Notes under the pieces: generated by a model | The model's input: the letters and a program-made list of their open reading frames with translations, nothing else | Told to the model about the DNA's origin: nothing | The model's database searches: none | Shown here: in pieces, positions 25,434 through 34,176 of the stretch | How positions within the stretch are numbered: the stretch's first letter is position 1 | Layout of the letters: each line of letters begins with the position of its first letter | Assembly: GCF_022788715.1 (NCBI RefSeq) | Contig: NZ_CP085169.1 | Coordinates: 209,773 to 273,772 of the forward strand | Length of the DNA: 64,000 nucleotides | Direction: 5' to 3' | Origin: Sulfitobacter sp. DSM 110093 | GTDB taxonomy: Bacteria; Pseudomonadota; Alphaproteobacteria; Rhodobacterales; Rhodobacteraceae | Position numbers and translations under genes: made by a program

Positions 25434-27446
25434 TTGATCGGCAAAAGTTCAAAACTCGGAAATTTTCTAGTGCAAAATTACATATCGTACCTTTCAAACT
25501 TGAGTAGGCAGGCAAAAATCGCCTTGCAGCTAGCAGTTGATGCTTGTTTGATTGTCCTATCGTTTATTTGCGCGATGGTATTCCGTCTCGAAAGCACAAC
25601 TTTCCTTTTGCAAACTGAGTTGTGGTGGTCGCTCACTGCAGCCACGGTAGTGGCCTTGATCGCATTTCGGTACTTTGGCCTCTACCGTGCCCTTGTCCGA
25701 TTCATCACTGAAGAAACCCTTCTGAAGATTGGCAAAGGAGCCGTGATTTCCGCAGCCGTCCTTTATGGAGCGAGCATTGTTTTCGGTGCCTTAGTACCGC
25801 GATCTGTGCCCATCATTTTTGCCGTACTTGCTTTCTTGTTCATTGGTGGGCTCAGGGTCTTCACCCGGGCAGTTTTCCGCAAGCCCAAACAGCTACGTAA
25901 GAAGCCAGTAATTATCTACGGTGCAGGCGATGCAGGGCTACAACTGATGAATTCTCTCATCCATGGCCAAGAATATGCGCCGGTCGCTCTAGTTGACGAT
26001 GATCCAACGTTACAAGACATGACGATCGCCGGGCTTAAAGTCTACGCACCCGATCGCGTTCCACAACTCATCGAAAGAACTGGCGCTAATGTTATCTTGT
26101 TGGCAATACCAAGCATAACCCGCGCGCGGCGCCGCGCAATTGTAAGGAATCTTGAAGACCAGCAGGCCGAAATCAAAACAATCCCAGGAATACCAGATAT
26201 CATTAGCGGCAAAGCCAAAATATCTGAACTACGCACTGTTTCGGCTGAAGACCTACTTGGGCGTGATCCAGTTGTCCCAGATCCTAACCTATTCCGAAAG
26301 AACATCACCGGAAAGGTGGTGATGGTTTCCGGCGCAGGTGGATCGATTGGGAGCGAACTTTGCCGTCAAATCCTGAACCAGGCACCATCGGCCTTAGTCC
26401 TCTTTGAGGCATCCGAATTTTCTTTGTACACCATTGAAGCTGAAATATCAGCGACGGCTAAGCGCCTTAAGCTTTATACCAAGGTAATCCCGATCCTCGG
26501 GTCAGTCCAGAACAACCGCCGTTTGGAGGCGGCTATAAAAGCCTTTGGCGTACAGACGATCTACCATGCGGCCGCGTACAAGCATGTACCGCTGGTTGAA
26601 GAAAACATTATTGAAGGCGTTCGGAACAACGTGTTCGGTACCCTCACGATAGTCCTTGCGGCGAAAAAACACCATGTCGAGAATTTTATCCTGATTTCCA
26701 CTGATAAAGCTGTCCGCCCGACAAATATCATGGGTGCGACTAAGCGCATCGCAGAATTGATTTGTCAGGCTCAGGCAGCCGACGGCGTAAGCACAGTTTT
26801 CTCAATGGTCCGTTTCGGAAACGTCCTAGGCTCATCTGGATCGGTGATACCACGGTTCCAGGCACAAATCGAGTATGGGGGGCCGGTAACAGTCACCCAT
26901 AAAGACATTACCCGCTATTTCATGACGATCCCCGAAGCGGCGCAATTGGTAATTCAAGCAGGGGCCATGGGCCGCGGTGGTGACGTTTTTGTCCTCGATA
27001 TGGGTGAGCCGGTCAGAATCCTAGATTTAGCGTTCAGCATGGTAAAGCTACATGGGTTAAAGCCCTACATGGTCGAGCATGCTGATCAGAGTTCCATTGA
27101 GAAGGGTGATATCCCAATTTGTATCACTGGGCTGCGCAAGGGCGAAAAGCTCTACGAGGAACTACTTATTGGTAGCAATCCCGCTCCGACGAACCACCCA
27201 AGGATCTTGACAGCCTCAGAAGAGTCTCTTCCTTCGGATGAGTTAATGTCGGTGCTGGATCGCCTCATTCTCGCTTGTACAGCCTTCAATTTACCGGAAG
27301 TGATCGCCATTTTGCATGAACTACCGCTCGATTATACACCGCTCGACTGTAATATTTCAGACCTCATTTTTACAGAAGTGCGACGCGGTCAACCGAGGCA
27401 AGGCATTCAACAGGACTGTTCACTACCTTTGCAAAAAAACGTTTAG
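25434..27446 (+). CDS. Membrane-bound nucleotide-sugar 4,6-dehydratase (FlaA1/CapD/WbpM family)
   Basis: Up to 670 residues. About four N-terminal membrane segments (residues 35-150), a CoA-binding-like domain starting KPVIIYGAGDAGLQLM, and a C-terminal extended SDR domain: VMVSGAGGSIGSELCRQIL, YHAAAYKHVPLVEEN, ISTDKAVRPTNIMGATKR (the methionine replacing tyrosine is usual in the long members), and GLRKGEKLYEEL. It converts UDP-GlcNAc to the 4-keto-6-deoxy sugar on the cytoplasmic face. The start is unclear: TTG 25434 has no good ribosome site; GTG 25470 is an alternative. It probably supplies the substrate for the aminotransferase at 30.6-31.7 kb. GC is lower than in neighbouring genes. Confidence 0.92.
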   Translation: MIGKSSKLGNFLVQNYISYLSNLSRQAKIALQLAVDACLIVLSFICAMVFRLESTTFLLQTELWWSLTAATVVALIAFRYFGLYRALVRFITEETLLKIGKGAVISAAVLYGASIVFGALVPRSVPIIFAVLAFLFIGGLRVFTRAVFRKPKQLRKKPVIIYGAGDAGLQLMNSLIHGQEYAPVALVDDDPTLQDMTIAGLKVYAPDRVPQLIERTGANVILLAIPSITRARRRAIVRNLEDQQAEIKTIPGIPDIISGKAKISELRTVSAEDLLGRDPVVPDPNLFRKNITGKVVMVSGAGGSIGSELCRQILNQAPSALVLFEASEFSLYTIEAEISATAKRLKLYTKVIPILGSVQNNRRLEAAIKAFGVQTIYHAAAYKHVPLVEENIIEGVRNNVFGTLTIVLAAKKHHVENFILISTDKAVRPTNIMGATKRIAELICQAQAADGVSTVFSMVRFGNVLGSSGSVIPRFQAQIEYGGPVTVTHKDITRYFMTIPEAAQLVIQAGAMGRGGDVFVLDMGEPVRILDLAFSMVKLHGLKPYMVEHADQSSIEKGDIPICITGLRKGEKLYEELLIGSNPAPTNHPRILTASEESLPSDELMSVLDRLILACTAFNLPEVIAILHELPLDYTPLDCNISDLIFTEVRRGQPRQGIQQDCSLPLQKNV

Positions 27447-27695
27447 AGACATTGAAGGAAAAGTATTTGTCTGTAAGTGGTCTCGGGCAGATTAATTTGC
27501 AAAACCTGGATGTCTCCTAGATGCTTCTTTCTCCATCGATGTTCGCCATAATATTAGCGGTTTGATAAGGGTAAGAGCATACCATCATATCATTACCATA
27601 TTAAATAAATATAATAACAAGGTGCCGTTCGGTAGGTATAATTAGTATGGGATCTCCAAACTTGCAGGCCGCTTCGAAATAGAAAGGTTGTAATA

Positions 27696-28283
27696 ATGAT
27701 GATCAGAGAGATGGAATATACGGATCTTGATGCTGTAGTTGTGATCCATAAGAAGGCTTTCTCCGGCTTCTTTCTATCCCGCATGGGATCAAAGTTTTTA
27801 CGTGCTTATTATCAAGCAGTTCTGGACTTCGAAGCTTCCGTTGCCCTGGTGGCACACGAAACAGACTCAATCTTAGGATTCGCCGTCGGATTCCGTGACC
27901 CGCAGGGATTTTATGCAATGTTCAAGCGGCAACGCAGTCAGATGCTACCGGCTATTATGCTGGCTGTTTTGCGCGATCCCGGGCTGATATTGAAAATATT
28001 CCACAATATGCGTCGTGTCGAGGCACAAGCCCATCAACCGGTCGATGCTGTCGAACTATCTTCGATCGCAGTAAGTACGCCTGGGTCGGGCGGCGGTGGC
28101 GCCCTGTTGGAGGCTTTCGCGTACAAGGCCCGTTCGGAGGGTGCGCACCGGCTCATCCTAACTACCGACGCGGAGGAAAATGACCTCGTACGCAGGTTTT
28201 ACGAGACGCGCGGATTCATTTTGGATGGGTATGAATACCGAGGCAAAAGACGAATGTGCCGCTATGCACGATTTCTAGGATAG
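27696..28283 (+). CDS. GNAT-family N-acetyltransferase
   Basis: 195 residues with the GNAT fold: acceptor N-terminus MIREMEYTDLDAVVVIHKKAF, a central strand VELSSIAVSTPGSGGGGALLEAF (acetyl-CoA pyrophosphate loop), and the C-terminal NDLVRRFYETRGFI. AAAGG precedes the start. In this setting it may acetylate an amino sugar such as a 4-amino-4,6-dideoxy hexose, as WecD does, or act on an unrelated amine. Its last 22 bp overlap the end of the convergent priming transferase gene. Confidence 0.82.
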   Translation: MMIREMEYTDLDAVVVIHKKAFSGFFLSRMGSKFLRAYYQAVLDFEASVALVAHETDSILGFAVGFRDPQGFYAMFKRQRSQMLPAIMLAVLRDPGLILKIFHNMRRVEAQAHQPVDAVELSSIAVSTPGSGGGGALLEAFAYKARSEGAHRLILTTDAEENDLVRRFYETRGFILDGYEYRGKRRMCRYARFLG

Positions 28284-28945
28284 GGTCCCTGCGGTGCCCA
28301 CTCAGAGGCATTGATGATGTCGGACTCAGGCAATTGCACATTGCGGCCAATCACATGCGCCATGATCGCCCAAGCGGTCAAAGCCATATAGCTCAGATCA
28401 CTAGAGAAATTCGCACGGTCCAAATAAGCAAGTTCGAGGGCGAGCTTTGGCGGCAGAACGTTGCGCGCATAGCTGCCTTCGGGATCGGTGTCGTCGAGCA
28501 AGGTGTCGGCCATGAGGTAGTTGTAGATGGCGCCAGGGCTGGTCACACCGGGCCTGATCCTCAAGGTTTCGTACATCCAGTCGGTGTAGTGCTTTTCGAC
28601 GATATCGGGTGCCTCGGGGCGCGGCCCTACCAACGACATGTTTCCGTTCAGGATATTCCAAAACTGCGGTAGCTCATCGACCTTCAGCCGGCGGATGAGG
28701 TTACCGAAAGGAAAAATGCGATTGTCACCGGGTGAGGTAATCGACTGTGCCTCGGTTTGCACAACGTGCATGGTCCGAAGTTTGTACATCGTGAACGGGG
28801 CACCATTGCGACCTGCTCTTTGGGCGAGATAAAAAATGGGCCCGGGTGAAGTAAGCTTGATGCCGATCGCTGCCGCCATAATGAACGGCGCGGCGACGAG
28901 CAGCGCGATTGCGGCTACCGCGATGTCAAACAGGCGTTTGGTCAT
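28262..28945 (-). CDS. Priming phosphoglycosyltransferase (monotopic bacterial sugar transferase)
   Basis: 227 residues: a short membrane hairpin (FDIAVAAIALLVAAPFIMAAAIGIKLTSPGP) followed by the catalytic domain FYLAQRAGRNGAPFTMYKLRTM, LIRRLKVDELPQFWNILNGNMSLVGPRPE and IRPGVTSPGAIYNYL. The D-E pair in KVDELPQ is the catalytic dyad of PglC/WcaJ-type enzymes. It transfers a sugar-1-phosphate from a UDP-sugar to undecaprenyl phosphate, starting each repeat unit. It is the last gene of the long polysaccharide operon and overlaps the deacetylase gene by 20 bp. With the WecA-like gene at 53 kb broken, this is the only intact primer in view. Confidence 0.92.
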   Translation of the reverse strand: MTKRLFDIAVAAIALLVAAPFIMAAAIGIKLTSPGPIFYLAQRAGRNGAPFTMYKLRTMHVVQTEAQSITSPGDNRIFPFGNLIRRLKVDELPQFWNILNGNMSLVGPRPEAPDIVEKHYTDWMYETLRIRPGVTSPGAIYNYLMADTLLDDTDPEGSYARNVLPPKLALELAYLDRANFSSDLSYMALTAWAIMAHVIGRNVQLPESDIINASEWAPQGPYPRNRA

Positions 28946-29603
28946 TGCGCAACACCCGCCTAATGGTCATGAAACACTCGGCGGCCTCCGATACCACCTG
29001 CGACCCGGCGCTTTCTGCCTTTACCCGTAGGGAATGCAGCGAGCGTGGGTGTGGCCAGTCCCGCAATTCCGTCTCGTAGCATGCCATTGCCTCGATCTTG
29101 CGTTCAAGCGTGGCGGAAATATCGACCCAGGTATCCGGCACAAAATTGCGCGGATAAGCCCACTCGGTTGAACTCACGGTATCGAATGCGAAAATAGCCT
29201 GAATAAATTGTTCCATCGGGCGGGTTGCCACCAGAGCGGCTTGGAAAAGGATCTGGTGATCCCGGTTGATGTCATAGCCATACTGTAGATAGACGATGTC
29301 AGGACGGACCGTTTCCACGATAGCCTCGAGAGGCGAAATGATTTCGACCAGCGAAAACTTGTCAAGGCCTTGATCGGGAAAATCCAGTAGCTTCAGTTCC
29401 TGAACGCCAAGCACATTGGCAGCGCGATGTGCCTGTGCATGGACTCCTTTTTTGCCGTCGCTGTCGTGCTTAAGTTTGCCTGAAGCGGCCACTACGCAGG
29501 TCACATGATCACCGGCGGCAGAATGAAGCGCGATCGTCCCGCCTACGCCGAGTAATTCATCGTCTGGGTGAGCCGCAATCACCAAAACATTTTTTTTTGT
29601 CAT
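28926..29603 (-). CDS. PIG-L/LmbE-type N-acetylglucosaminyl deacetylase
   Basis: 225 residues from ATG 29603, which overlaps the formyltransferase stop as TGATG. The zinc-binding AHPDDELLGVGGTIALH motif begins near residue 11, with the second metal ligand in NRDHQILFQAAL. It removes acetyl groups from a GlcNAc-type sugar, perhaps a nucleotide sugar or lipid-linked intermediate. A run of nine A bases lies at codons 2-5, a possible slippage site. Start choice rests on the overlap and the HPDD motif spacing. Confidence 0.9.
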   Translation of the reverse strand: MTKKNVLVIAAHPDDELLGVGGTIALHSAAGDHVTCVVAASGKLKHDSDGKKGVHAQAHRAANVLGVQELKLLDFPDQGLDKFSLVEIISPLEAIVETVRPDIVYLQYGYDINRDHQILFQAALVATRPMEQFIQAIFAFDTVSSTEWAYPRNFVPDTWVDISATLERKIEAMACYETELRDWPHPRSLHSLRVKAESAGSQVVSEAAECFMTIRRVLRNDQTPV

Positions 29604-30580
29604 CAGTGACGATCCTGTGGGTTGAAAAAATTGGATATACCGCTGAGCGCAAGTTCTCGTCCCGACAAAATCTTGCCTTTGGCATCTTCGATTTCTAGCA
29701 GAACGACAGCACCCTCGGAGCAAGACACGACCAGACCACAGGCGCGCGCGCTGTCCGAAACTATTTGACCGAGAACCATGCCAGGCTCACTCAAGCGTCC
29801 GGCGACGGGTAGCAAGGCGCTTCTCCAGATCGTTGTACGCGTACCGTCTGCGCTGGAGAACGCGCCGGGATAGGGTCGGGTCAGTGCGCGAATGAAATCA
29901 TACACCTTACGAGCGGGCTGCGCCCAATCGACCTGACCGTGTTCTGGATGTCGTCGTGGGAGCAATGGCGATCCGTCGTGCCGCTGGGGCTGCGCTTGGA
30001 GGGGCTTCCCTTCAGCTAGATCCTTCAGCAGCGTTAGAACCATCTCGCAGTTCGTCTCGGCCACACGATCATAAAGAGTCGCAACGTTGTCGAACGAAGA
30101 GATCTGAATCGGTTTTTGGGCCACGATGTCTCCAGCATCGACTCCTTCGGACAACCGCATAAGCGTGTTTCCCGTCTGTTTTTCACCTTTGATCAGGGCC
30201 CAGTTAATTGGAGCGCTGCCCCGGTTGGCGGGCAGCATCGAAGCATGGGCGCCGAAGCAGCCTAGTCTTGCGGACCGCAGCGCGGGAAGATGAAGGATCT
30301 GTGACCAGCCGATAACAAAAAGAACGTCCAGGTTCAGGCCGTTCAGCAACTCGACGGATGCGGGGTCGTTTGCGTTGCGAACGCGATGCAACGGAACATC
30401 GTGCTCTGCCGCGATGCTGGTAAAATCCGCGGCCCCCGATTTATTGGCCATCAAATCATCATGCAGGGTTATGATCGCATTGACTGGGAACGCAGCCGCC
30501 AGAACGGCCTTCAGTGGTTTGATCCCCTCGACATGGTGGCTCATCCAGCCGATCCGTAGGGCGCGCGGTTTTTGCGTCAA
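29603..30580 (-). CDS. Sugar formyltransferase (Fmt/ArnA-type)
   Basis: 325 residues. N-terminal formyltransferase domain with LLNGLNLDVLFVIGWSQIL, the catalytic HASMLPANRGSAPINWALIKGEKQTGNTLMRLSEGVDAGDIV (Asn/His/Asp triad region), and a C-terminal OB-like domain typical of methionyl-tRNA formyltransferases. Within this operon, next to a sugar aminotransferase, it more likely formylates an amino sugar from N10-formyl-tetrahydrofolate, like VioF, WbtJ or ArnA. It starts with TTG at 30580, overlapping the aminotransferase stop (TTGA) after AAAGGAG. Confidence 0.88.
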   Translation of the reverse strand: MTQKPRALRIGWMSHHVEGIKPLKAVLAAAFPVNAIITLHDDLMANKSGAADFTSIAAEHDVPLHRVRNANDPASVELLNGLNLDVLFVIGWSQILHLPALRSARLGCFGAHASMLPANRGSAPINWALIKGEKQTGNTLMRLSEGVDAGDIVAQKPIQISSFDNVATLYDRVAETNCEMVLTLLKDLAEGKPLQAQPQRHDGSPLLPRRHPEHGQVDWAQPARKVYDFIRALTRPYPGAFSSADGTRTTIWRSALLPVAGRLSEPGMVLGQIVSDSARACGLVVSCSEGAVVLLEIEDAKGKILSGRELALSGISNFFNPQDRH

Positions 30581-31737
30581 TTTGTGACTCCTTTGAGGAC
30601 ACTGCGCACAGCTTCGATTACCCTATTCTGTTCAGCGTCGGTCATGGCCATGAACAAGGGCAGCGACACACAGCGGCTGAAAACTAAGTCTGCATGCTCG
30701 AAGCAGGCCCCTTCACAGAAGGGCTTCCAGACCGTCATCAGATGCAAGGGCCGGTAGTGCACTGAGGTGCTAATGCCCTCTTCTTTCAGGGCGAGAATAA
30801 AATCGTCGCGGTTGAGAGGGGCGTCCTCGGTCAGTTGAATAATGTAGAGGTGCCAGGAGTGGCCATCTCCATCGGCCGGGCCCGGAGGCAAAATTAAGGG
30901 CAAATCAGAGAAAGCTGCGTCGTACCGCGCAACGCGCTCAGCGCGAATCCGGCCGAAGTCGTTGGCGCGTTGCAGCTGCACCAGGCCAAGCGCGGAAGCG
31001 ATATCGGTTAAGTTATATTTGAAGCCGGGTGCAACGACGTCGTAGACCCAGCTCGCGCGCGGATCGGTAAACCGGTTGAACACGTCGCGGTCAATCCCGT
31101 GCAGGCGCATGGTGCGAACCCTGGCGGCGGTGGATGGGTCAGCAGTGACCAACATGCCGCCTTCTCCCGTAGTTATGGTTTTATTTGCGTAGAAACTAAA
31201 CGCGGTGACATCCGCACCGGCCTTGCCGACTGTGACCCCCTGGTGATGAGCAGGCAACGCGTGCGCCGCATCGTCGAGGATTTGCAACCCGTGCTTGTCG
31301 GCGATGGCCCGAAGCGTGGTCATGTCGCTCATCCGGCCCGCGAAATGCACCGGTATTAGGACTTTAGTTCTCGGCGTGATCGCGGCTTCGACGCGGTCGG
31401 GGTCGATGCACAGGGTCGCGGGGTCGATATCGACCAGAACGGGCTGTGCGCCAAGATAGCGTACAACTTCGGCTGTAGCGGTGAAGGTCAACGTCGGCAC
31501 GATGACCTCATCTCCGGGACCGACCCCAAGCGCCTCGAGCCCAAGATGCAGCGCGGCCGTGGCCGAGTTGACCGCTACGGCTTCGACATCCCCACCTAGG
31601 AAGTCGGTGAATGCCTTTTCAAAGGCGGCGGTTTTCGGGCCCGTTGTCAACCAGCCGGAGCGCAAACACTCCGTCACAGCGGCGATCTCGTCCTCGCCAA
31701 TCGACGGACGGAAGAACGGAACGGATTCAGTGCTCAA
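30577..31737 (-). CDS. PLP-dependent sugar aminotransferase (DegT/DnrJ/EryC1/StrS)
   Basis: 386 residues. N-terminal FFRPSIGEDEIAAVTECLRSGWLTTGPKTAAFE, then NSATAALHLGLEALGVGPGDEVIVPTLTF, LQILDDAAHALPA, and the PLP-lysine in FSFYANKTITTGEGGMLVT. It aminates the 4-keto group of a nucleotide 4-keto-6-deoxy sugar, probably the product of the dehydratase at 25.4 kb. It starts with TTG at 31737, inside the end of the glycosyltransferase gene, with AGGAG 8 bases before it. Confidence 0.93.
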   Translation of the reverse strand: MSTESVPFFRPSIGEDEIAAVTECLRSGWLTTGPKTAAFEKAFTDFLGGDVEAVAVNSATAALHLGLEALGVGPGDEVIVPTLTFTATAEVVRYLGAQPVLVDIDPATLCIDPDRVEAAITPRTKVLIPVHFAGRMSDMTTLRAIADKHGLQILDDAAHALPAHHQGVTVGKAGADVTAFSFYANKTITTGEGGMLVTADPSTAARVRTMRLHGIDRDVFNRFTDPRASWVYDVVAPGFKYNLTDIASALGLVQLQRANDFGRIRAERVARYDAAFSDLPLILPPGPADGDGHSWHLYIIQLTEDAPLNRDDFILALKEEGISTSVHYRPLHLMTVWKPFCEGACFEHADLVFSRCVSLPLFMAMTDAEQNRVIEAVRSVLKGVTN

Positions 31738-33025
31738 GTCGACACTCCTTTTTTGCCAGATCGGTGCTGCGCGATCCTTTTCGAAAACGATTGATCAATT
31801 CCACCGTGGAATCGATCCCCTTCGACCGGCGCAATGTTTCAATGTAGAACCGGTGCGCATTGCTCCCAATTTCATCTCGACGGGCCGGTCCGTCGGCTAT
31901 GAGCTGGCGCACGTTTTCGGCCAGCGCCTCGGAATCTCCCGGTGCGAACACATAACCGGCATCCGCTTCGCGCACCAGATCAGCAGCGTCCCCGGCGACC
32001 CCCATCAGGATCGGCCGACCGGCGTATAGGTAGGCTTGGGTCTTGGAAGGAATTGTGATCCGGTAGAGCGGCTCATCTGTCAGATGCACCAATAGGGCAT
32101 CTGCGGCAACAAGGAAGCGCTGCACTTCCTGCAACGGCACGCGCGGAAGAAAACGCACATTAGAGAGGCTTAGGTTCCGGGCGCGCTCGGCAAGGCGGTC
32201 TCTGTCGATGCCGCCACCCATGAAATAGAACACGCAGTCCGGATGTTCGCTCTGTAGGCGTGCGGCAGCGTCGATGACCGCGTCGAGCTGTTGAGCCGCG
32301 CCCATGTTGCCGGCAAACAGCACCCGAAACCCATCGTCCGGATCGAATCCTTCGGGCAGGCTGCGATCCTCGACCGCGGGTTGCTCGTCGGCCCAGTTGT
32401 AGACGATGGTGATCTTGTCGGCCGGAACACCGCGCTCGACAAGCAACGTCTTAAACCCGGGCGACAGGACTAGGATGTGATCGCAGCGCCGATACAGAAG
32501 GTTGCAGGCCGCGTTGGCGATGCCTAGGAAGAACCGGTTTCGCATCATGCCCGACGACCCAAGGGAATCCGGCCACATGTCTTGCACGTCAAGAAGCACC
32601 GGTGTCCTGCGGAAAAGCTGGACTGCGATGGCGGCGAGCCCGGCGGTCAGGGCTGGATAGTACACATAGATCAGGTCGGATCGCCGTGCTCTGAAGGTCA
32701 GGTATAGGAACGACGTGATCATGAAACTTGTGTAGGTCACGATCCGTTTCAAGGCCGATCTGTCGTGAGACGGAAATACAGCCAAGCGCGTGATCTCGGT
32801 TTCTCCCATCTTTTCACGTACTATAGGCCGGATTCTGTAGCCGTCATAGATCTTCCCACCAGGGTAGTTGGGAAACCCGGTGACCACCTCGACCTCGAAG
32901 CCACGGCACTCGAGTCCCTGGACGAAATCGTGTCCTTTGAAGGTGGGCTCTGGGTCGAACAACTGGCTGAGGTGGACGACCTTTGGCTTTTTCGTAGCAG
33001 CGTACGATGCGGTGGGCTTGGTCAT
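31727..33025 (-). CDS. Glycosyltransferase family 4 (WbuB-like)
   Basis: 432 residues from ATG 33025, which overlaps the fnlC stop; the open frame extends 32 codons upstream but within fnlC. GT-B fold: N-terminal VVHLSQLFDPEPTFKGHDFVQGLECRGFEVEVVTGFPNYPGG, and C-terminal VLFAGNMGAAQQLDAVIDAA with the nucleotide-binding SKTQAYLYAGRPILMGVAGDAADLV. Directly after fnlABC in E. coli-type clusters lies wbuB, encoding an L-FucNAc transferase; the same order here supports that specificity, which remains inference. Confidence 0.88.
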   Translation of the reverse strand: MTKPTASYAATKKPKVVHLSQLFDPEPTFKGHDFVQGLECRGFEVEVVTGFPNYPGGKIYDGYRIRPIVREKMGETEITRLAVFPSHDRSALKRIVTYTSFMITSFLYLTFRARRSDLIYVYYPALTAGLAAIAVQLFRRTPVLLDVQDMWPDSLGSSGMMRNRFFLGIANAACNLLYRRCDHILVLSPGFKTLLVERGVPADKITIVYNWADEQPAVEDRSLPEGFDPDDGFRVLFAGNMGAAQQLDAVIDAAARLQSEHPDCVFYFMGGGIDRDRLAERARNLSLSNVRFLPRVPLQEVQRFLVAADALLVHLTDEPLYRITIPSKTQAYLYAGRPILMGVAGDAADLVREADAGYVFAPGDSEALAENVRQLIADGPARRDEIGSNAHRFYIETLRRSKGIDSTVELINRFRKGSRSTDLAKKECRLEH

Positions 33026-34176
33026 GTCAGATCGTTTGTCCGGATGCCATCCCAAACATTCGAGAGCTTCGCCGTTCCCAGAACCAGGGAGACCACGCGT
33101 TCGGAAGTGTTCATAACGCAATACTCTGCAGGGATCGGATGCGAGGCACCAGTCTCTCGCCGTTCGGCAAACATCCGCGTCACTGCATCGACACTGTTCA
33201 CGATGGTATTTTGATCTAGCCCCGTCGCAATGATGCAGCCAACGTCAAGGCTCTCCGGGCGTTCGATGGCGTCGCGCGGCGTGATCGCCGGAAACCCTAA
33301 CATCGAACTTTCTTCGGCGATAGTGCCGCTATCCGAAATAGCACAGAACGCCTTCATCTGCAGATGGTTGTAATCGTGGAACCCGAACGGCTTCATCCAC
33401 TGCACGCGGTCATCGAGCGTCTGGCCTTGTAGCGCATCGAGCCGCTTCCGGGTGCGCGGGTGGGTCGACACAATGACCGGCATGTCATGGCGCTCGGCTA
33501 GCAGATTGAGTGCGCCCACCAATTGCGCAAGTCGGGTCGAGCTGTCGACATTCTCTTCGCGGTGCAGAGAAGCGATGATGTATTCATGTTCCTTCAGCCT
33601 AAGGCGGTCCAGCACGTCCGAGGTTTTGATCCGGTTGCGATAGTGATCGAGAACCTCGCGCATCGGCGAGCCAGTCAGGTAAATACGACGGTGATGCACT
33701 CCTTCGGACAACAGGTGCCTGCGTGCGTGCTCAGTATAGACTAGGTTGAAATCCGAGATATGATCGACCAGTTTGCGATTAGTTTCCTCCGGCACGTTGC
33801 GGTCATAAGAGCGGTTACCAGCCTCCATGTGATAGACAGGAACCTTCATGCGACGCGCTATGATCGCCGAAATAGCCGAGTTGGTATCACCCAGAACGAT
33901 GACCGCATCCGGTTTTTCCGAAGCCAACACCTTTTCACTTTCGGCCAGGATCTTGCCAAGTGTTTCGCCTAGCGTGCCCCCGCCGGTGCCAAGGAAATGG
34001 TCTGGTTTGCGCACCCCAAGATCTTCGAAAAACACCTCGTTTAACTCATAGTCCCAGTTCTGACCGGTGTGGACGATCACGTGTTCGGTGTAGTCGTCGA
34101 GGCGTGCCATAACGCGGGATAGGCGGATGATCTCGGGCCGGGTGCCGAGAATGGTCATGACTTTGAGGCGTTTCAT
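33022..34176 (-). CDS. fnlC: UDP-N-acetyl-L-fucosamine synthesis 2-epimerase (FnlC/CapG)
   Basis: 384 residues of the UDP-GlcNAc 2-epimerase fold: ILGTRPEIIRLSRVM, VLGDTNSAISAIIARRMKVPVYHMEAGNRSYDRNVPEETNRKLVDH, SLHREENVDSS, and SDSGTIAEESSMLGFPAI. In contrast to WecB-type enzymes the region reads EAGNRSYDRNVPEE, which is the form seen in FnlC/CapG. It makes UDP-L-FucNAc from the talose epimer, the last step of the pathway begun by fnlA and fnlB immediately upstream; ATGA overlaps link all three genes. Confidence 0.92.
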   Translation of the reverse strand: MKRLKVMTILGTRPEIIRLSRVMARLDDYTEHVIVHTGQNWDYELNEVFFEDLGVRKPDHFLGTGGGTLGETLGKILAESEKVLASEKPDAVIVLGDTNSAISAIIARRMKVPVYHMEAGNRSYDRNVPEETNRKLVDHISDFNLVYTEHARRHLLSEGVHHRRIYLTGSPMREVLDHYRNRIKTSDVLDRLRLKEHEYIIASLHREENVDSSTRLAQLVGALNLLAERHDMPVIVSTHPRTRKRLDALQGQTLDDRVQWMKPFGFHDYNHLQMKAFCAISDSGTIAEESSMLGFPAITPRDAIERPESLDVGCIIATGLDQNTIVNSVDAVTRMFAERRETGASHPIPAEYCVMNTSERVVSLVLGTAKLSNVWDGIRTNDLT

